Positions 60,434-64,000 of a DNA stretch of 64,000 bases are shown piece by piece; position 1 is the first letter of the stretch, and every line of letters starts with the position of its first letter. Where the stretch lies: positions 2,356,001 through 2,420,000 of the forward strand of contig NZ_JBBOCJ010000001.1 in the NCBI RefSeq assembly GCF_038002345.1, in the 5' to 3' direction. The notes under the pieces were generated by a model. The model was not told the DNA's origin. It searched no databases and saw nothing but the letters and a program-made list of their open reading frames with translations. This DNA is from Paenibacillus sp. FSL M7-0420 (GTDB lineage: Bacteria > Bacillota > Bacilli > Paenibacillales > Paenibacillaceae). The position numbers and the translations under genes are program-made.

Positions 60434-62566
60434 ATGAGTACAATGGTTAGAATGGGGATCGATGTAGGGGGAACACATACCAAGGCAGTTGCGATTGACA
60501 ACGCCACACATGAGATTATCGGGAAATCATCCGTGAAGACGACGCATGATCATGCCACAGGCGTAGCCGCAGGCGTGGTGAAATGCTTCATGAATTGCCT
60601 GGAGGAGAATAATATCCGTCCGGAGGATGTAGTGTTCGTGGCCCACAGTACCACGCAGGCAACGAATGCGCTGATCGAGGGCGATATTGCCCAGGTGGGC
60701 ATCATTGGCCTGGCGAAGGGCGGTCTGGAAGGCTGGCTCGCCAAGCGTCAGACCCGGCTTCAGAATATTGACCTGGGCAACGGCAAGGAGATCAAGATCT
60801 ACAATAGCTTTCTTAATGTTAAAAAAATGTCTGAAGCTTCCGTGCTGACGGTCATCGATGAATTGAAGCAGCAGGGGGCGCAGGTGATTGTGCCTTCGAT
60901 GGCTTTTGGCGTAGATAACGGGCGGCCCGAGGAACTGGTCTATATAGAAGCAGAGAAAAAAGGCATGCCGACCACCATGGCCTCCGACATCACCAAATTA
61001 TACGGGCTGACCCGCAGAACGCGGACGGCGGCGATTAATGCAAGCATTCTGCCGAAGATGCTGGATACCGCCAATTCCACAGAGAAGTCTGTGCGGGAGG
61101 CCGGGGTCCATGTTCCGCTGATGATTATGAGAGGCGACGGCGGCGTCATGGAGATCAGTGAGATGAAGAAACGGCCTGTGCTGACGATGCTGTCGGGACC
61201 GGCGGCTTCAGTCATGGGCTCACTGATGTATCTGAGAGCGTCGAACGGGGTGTACTTCGAGGTCGGCGGCACGACTACCAATATCGGTGTGATCAAAAAC
61301 GGCCGCCCGGCCATCGACTATTCCATCGTCGGCGGTCATCCGACCTATGTCAATTCCCTGGATGTACGGGTGCTTGGCGTGGCCGGCGGGTCCATGATCC
61401 GGGCGAACAAGAGCGGAGTGGTCGATGTCGGACCAAGATCGGCGCATATCGGCGGACTGGATTATTCGGTATTCACCGATCCGGATCAGATCAAGGGAGC
61501 ACAGGTCGAATTCTTTTCTCCGAAGCCGGGTGATCCTGCTGATTATGTGGCCATCCGGCTGGAGAACGGGGAGCGGGTGACGATCACGAACTCCTGCGCG
61601 GCGAATGTGCTGGGACTGGTGAAGCCGGAGCATTTCTCCTACGGGAATGTGGAAGCGGCCAGAAGGGCGATACAGGCACTGGCGGATTATTGCGGAACGA
61701 CGGTAGAGGATATCGCCAAGCAGATTATGGAGAAGGCCTATGCCAAGATCGAGCCGATCATTCTGGCGCTGGCTGAGAAATACAAGCTGGAGAAGGATCA
61801 GATCTCTCTCGTCGGCGTGGGCGGCGGAGCGGCTTCGCTGATTGTCTATTTTTCGGAGAAAATGGGCCTGAAATACAGCATCCCCGAGAATGCCGAGGTG
61901 ATCTCTTCGATAGGTGTAGCCCTGTCGATGGTCCGGGATGTGGTGGAGCGGATTATTCCGTCCCCGTCCAAGGAAGTGATTGCCGCCCTGAAGATGGAAG
62001 CCTTGAACAAGGCCATCCAGAGCGGAGCGACACCGGAGAGCATCGAGATTCATATCGATATTGACCCGCAGACTTCCAAGGTGACAGCGATCGCTACCGG
62101 TTCCACGGAAGTGAAGACGACCGAGCTGCTGAAGGAATGTGACGAAACGGAGCTGCGGGAGCTGGCTGCCCAGGATATGCGCATCCCTGTAGAGCGGACG
62201 GAGCTGCTGCAGAAGACTAGATATGTCAGTATTTTCGGCGAGAAAATGGATAAAGCCGGTGAAGCCGGGGCAGTCCGTATCCTGGATACCAAAGGCTTCA
62301 TCAAAGTGCAGAGAGGCCGGGCTATGGCGTTGAAGACAACAGCCGGGGACTATCTGAGCGCAGTGAAGCAGTTGTGGGAGGCAATGGCTGTGTATCAGAC
62401 GGAGCTGATTACAAGACCTGACTTTTACTTGTGTATCGGCGCACGTGTGATGGACTTTACAGCCTCTGACTTCGAACAGCTAGAGCTGCTGATGGACATC
62501 GAGGTATCCACGTTCGAGCCGGACACGGAGGTTATTGTCGTGGCGGCCAATATCAAGCAGAGTTAA
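60434..62566 (+). CDS. Hydantoinase/oxoprolinase family protein (HyuA-like)
   Basis: This 710-residue protein starts with the ASKHA nucleotide-binding signature (MGIDVGGTHTKAVAID), the Hydant_A N-domain and HSTTQATNALIEG. The central domain carries FEVGGTTTNIGVIKNGRP (second phosphate motif) and the C-terminal domain SLVGVGGGAASLIV. Members use ATP to open hydantoin or 5-oxoproline-type rings, normally with a HyuB partner. No HyuB gene is present here, and the C-terminus (about 530-710) does not look like the usual family C-domain, so its substrate is open. It starts 34 bp after the permease. Confidence 0.88.
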   Translation: MSTMVRMGIDVGGTHTKAVAIDNATHEIIGKSSVKTTHDHATGVAAGVVKCFMNCLEENNIRPEDVVFVAHSTTQATNALIEGDIAQVGIIGLAKGGLEGWLAKRQTRLQNIDLGNGKEIKIYNSFLNVKKMSEASVLTVIDELKQQGAQVIVPSMAFGVDNGRPEELVYIEAEKKGMPTTMASDITKLYGLTRRTRTAAINASILPKMLDTANSTEKSVREAGVHVPLMIMRGDGGVMEISEMKKRPVLTMLSGPAASVMGSLMYLRASNGVYFEVGGTTTNIGVIKNGRPAIDYSIVGGHPTYVNSLDVRVLGVAGGSMIRANKSGVVDVGPRSAHIGGLDYSVFTDPDQIKGAQVEFFSPKPGDPADYVAIRLENGERVTITNSCAANVLGLVKPEHFSYGNVEAARRAIQALADYCGTTVEDIAKQIMEKAYAKIEPIILALAEKYKLEKDQISLVGVGGGAASLIVYFSEKMGLKYSIPENAEVISSIGVALSMVRDVVERIIPSPSKEVIAALKMEALNKAIQSGATPESIEIHIDIDPQTSKVTAIATGSTEVKTTELLKECDETELRELAAQDMRIPVERTELLQKTRYVSIFGEKMDKAGEAGAVRILDTKGFIKVQRGRAMALKTTAGDYLSAVKQLWEAMAVYQTELITRPDFYLCIGARVMDFTASDFEQLELLMDIEVSTFEPDTEVIVVAANIKQS

Positions 62567-62601
62567 GAGCCGCGCGGAAGAGCGTGTAGACAGGAGGACG
62601 T

Positions 62602-63285
62602 ATGCAAGTACAGACGAAGCTGGGAGAGCTGCTGTATCCATTGCTGGAGGTTGACGATGAGGCTTGGGGAATGTATGCCTTCAGGAGAGACATCCTGAAC
62701 CGGCGTATTCCGCCGGAGACGAAGCGGGAAATGCTGAAGCAGGCCAGAGCCTGCGGCATAGAATATGCACAGCGGATGATACTTGAATATGGAACCCGAG
62801 ATGTCCGGGTGCTTGCCGGGCGGATGAACCTGAAGCTGGAATTCAAGGATGCGCTCATGACCGGCAAGCGTGTGCTGTTCGCCTCCTATACCCCTCCGGA
62901 CCGGATCGAAATCATGGAAAAACCCTTGCGCAGAGCGGCGGAGCAGGTGCGGGAGGCGGGGGCTGGTCTAGTTGAACTTTTTTCCCAAGCTGGTATAATG
63001 AATACTATCCTTGGCCACGAAATTTATCATTTTGTAGAAGACCGGTTTGCACAGGAAATATACACCCGGACCGAGCGCATTCTGCTATGGAAGCTGCTGG
63101 GCCTGAAGAATTATTCTACAATACGCACCTTAAGTGAGGTTGGAGCCATGGCTTTTACACAGGAGCTGAACAGACTGCGGTACTCGCCGTTTATTCTGGA
63201 TGTTCTGTTGTATTATGCCTACGACTCAGCCAGTGCGGAGACAATAACCCGTGATGTACTAGGAGTGAGTTCAGGGAAGGTGTAG
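62602..63285 (+). CDS. HExxH-containing protein of unknown family
   Basis: This 227-residue soluble protein has a helical N-terminal half (AWGMYAFRRDILNRRIPPET, KREMLKQARACGIEYAQRM), a glycine-poor middle, and GHEIYHFVEDR with His139, Glu140 and His143, a possible zinc site. I do not recognise a family. ACAGGAGG precedes the ATG. It lies between the hydantoinase-family gene and the GntR gene, so it is probably a catabolic enzyme or accessory factor of the same pathway. Confidence 0.72.
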   Translation: MQVQTKLGELLYPLLEVDDEAWGMYAFRRDILNRRIPPETKREMLKQARACGIEYAQRMILEYGTRDVRVLAGRMNLKLEFKDALMTGKRVLFASYTPPDRIEIMEKPLRRAAEQVREAGAGLVELFSQAGIMNTILGHEIYHFVEDRFAQEIYTRTERILLWKLLGLKNYSTIRTLSEVGAMAFTQELNRLRYSPFILDVLLYYAYDSASAETITRDVLGVSSGKV

Positions 63286-63293
63286 GGAAGCCG

Positions 63294-63962
63294 TTGAAGA
63301 TTATGAATAACAGTAATTCACTGAATGATGTAACTTATAATAGAATAAAAGAAGACATCATGAATATGACGCTCGAGCCGGGAATGGATGTCAGTGTGCA
63401 GAAGCTGTCTGAACGCTATGGCGTCAGCCGGACGCCGGTGCGGGAAGCTGTCGTCCGCCTTCAACAGTCAGGACTGGTGGAAATATATCCTCAGCGCAAA
63501 ACGGTAGTCTCGAAGATCGATCTGCAACGGGTACGTGAGGAGTGGTTCATCCGCACCTCGCTGGAATCTGCGGTGATCGATGAGTTCATCCGCAAGTGCA
63601 GCGAGCTGGTAGCAGATACGATGCAGGAATTGATTAATAAGCAGAAGAAATACATGGACAAGAAATATTTCAGAGAGTTCTATATTAAGGACAACCGGTT
63701 CCATCAGCTGATCTTCCAGACGGCCGGAGAAGAATTGTCCTGGTTCACCATCGAAGAGGTAGCTTCCCATTATAACCGTATCCGTCTGCTCTACGGGAAG
63801 ATGGAGGGGGTCCAGCCATCCGATATCGATAAGCATGTGAAGATGGTGGCGGCTACCCGCAAGCGGGATGTGGAAGGAATGCGCAAGGTCGTGATGGAGC
63901 ATTCCAATACGCTGCTGGACCGGGTCCAGAGCATGTCGAAGCAATACCCGCAATTCTTCTAA
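63294..63962 (+). CDS. GntR/FCD family transcriptional regulator
   Basis: This 222-residue protein has an N-terminal winged helix (VTYNRIKEDIMNMTLEPGMD, LSERYGVSRTPVREAVVRLQ) and a helical FCD-type ligand domain with RVREEWFIRTSLESAVIDEF and the metal/ligand His positions in DNRFHQLIFQTAG and HVKMVAATRKRD. It starts at TTG eight bases after the previous stop (an ATG three codons later is possible). It ends the operon and probably regulates it through the CATGTTA sites at 58958-59023. The next gene is outside the window. Confidence 0.92.
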   Translation: MKIMNNSNSLNDVTYNRIKEDIMNMTLEPGMDVSVQKLSERYGVSRTPVREAVVRLQQSGLVEIYPQRKTVVSKIDLQRVREEWFIRTSLESAVIDEFIRKCSELVADTMQELINKQKKYMDKKYFREFYIKDNRFHQLIFQTAGEELSWFTIEEVASHYNRIRLLYGKMEGVQPSDIDKHVKMVAATRKRDVEGMRKVVMEHSNTLLDRVQSMSKQYPQFF

Positions 63963-64000
63963 ATGTACACAAGATTAAAGAGGCGTATCCGAAAGTTCCG

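Overview
The window looks like a chromosomal segment of a Paenibacillus-type Firmicute. Signs of this are Bacillales-style strong Shine-Dalgarno sites (AGGAGG-like) with many TTG and GTG starts, B. subtilis-type orthologues (YtpB, YitT, YesL, YugP, YhaO/YhaN, YkvI, RelQ, GltC-like, Xpt, Fer), tiny YjcZ-type sporulation proteins, a Gram-positive 6S RNA and a moderately GC-rich composition. This is inference from gene content; no 16S gene is present.

Positions 1-17,200 hold mostly housekeeping and metabolic genes: a 5'-truncated ABC-F ATPase, a TPR protein, an M42 aminopeptidase/LapA pair, oligoendopeptidase F, a cold-shock protein, an MFS transporter, a YtpB-type terpene synthase, a 6-phosphofructokinase, a persulfide-response operon (a four-domain CoA-disulfide reductase/rhodanese/TusA/DsrE fusion followed by a CstR-like repressor), a MATE exporter, a DUF4015 protein and a YitT-family membrane protein. 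Positions 17,200-25,300 carry a CshA-like DEAD-box helicase with a long leader and Gly-rich tail, a YjcZ peptide, a YesL protein, a 6S RNA gene with its own promoter and terminator, Tpx, a rhomboid protease, a GltC-like LysR regulator, and a MerR regulator followed by a YugP protease.

Positions 25,300-43,000 hold an Amt/DUF294/DnaQ-like operon, a thioredoxin-like protein, citramalate synthase, DNA polymerase IV, a ferredoxin, an L,D-transpeptidase, a pyrD/relQ/DUF309 run, and an RNA-modification cluster (RsmF-type methyltransferase, RsuA-type pseudouridine synthase, HAD phosphatase, and a second RsmF-type methyltransferase on the other strand). Positions 43,200-53,300 contain a glycosyltransferase with a YhaO/YhaN DNA-repair pair, YkvI, Xpt, small unknown proteins and an SDR/AlkZ-related pair.

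The most unusual element starts 13 bp after that pair: an indel-free array of nineteen 51-bp units (53307-54275), each carrying an 8-bp-stem hairpin. The array is open in three reading frames. After a tRNA-Leu(CAG) gene comes an AT-richer accessory block: a DUF2975/XRE/CPBP-protease operon under a perfect 11-bp inverted repeat, then a TetR regulator divergent from a ketopantoate-reductase-like gene. The window ends with a four-gene catabolic-looking operon: permease, hydantoinase/oxoprolinase-family protein, HExxH protein of unknown family and GntR regulator. It is preceded by a cluster of CATGTTA-type sites.
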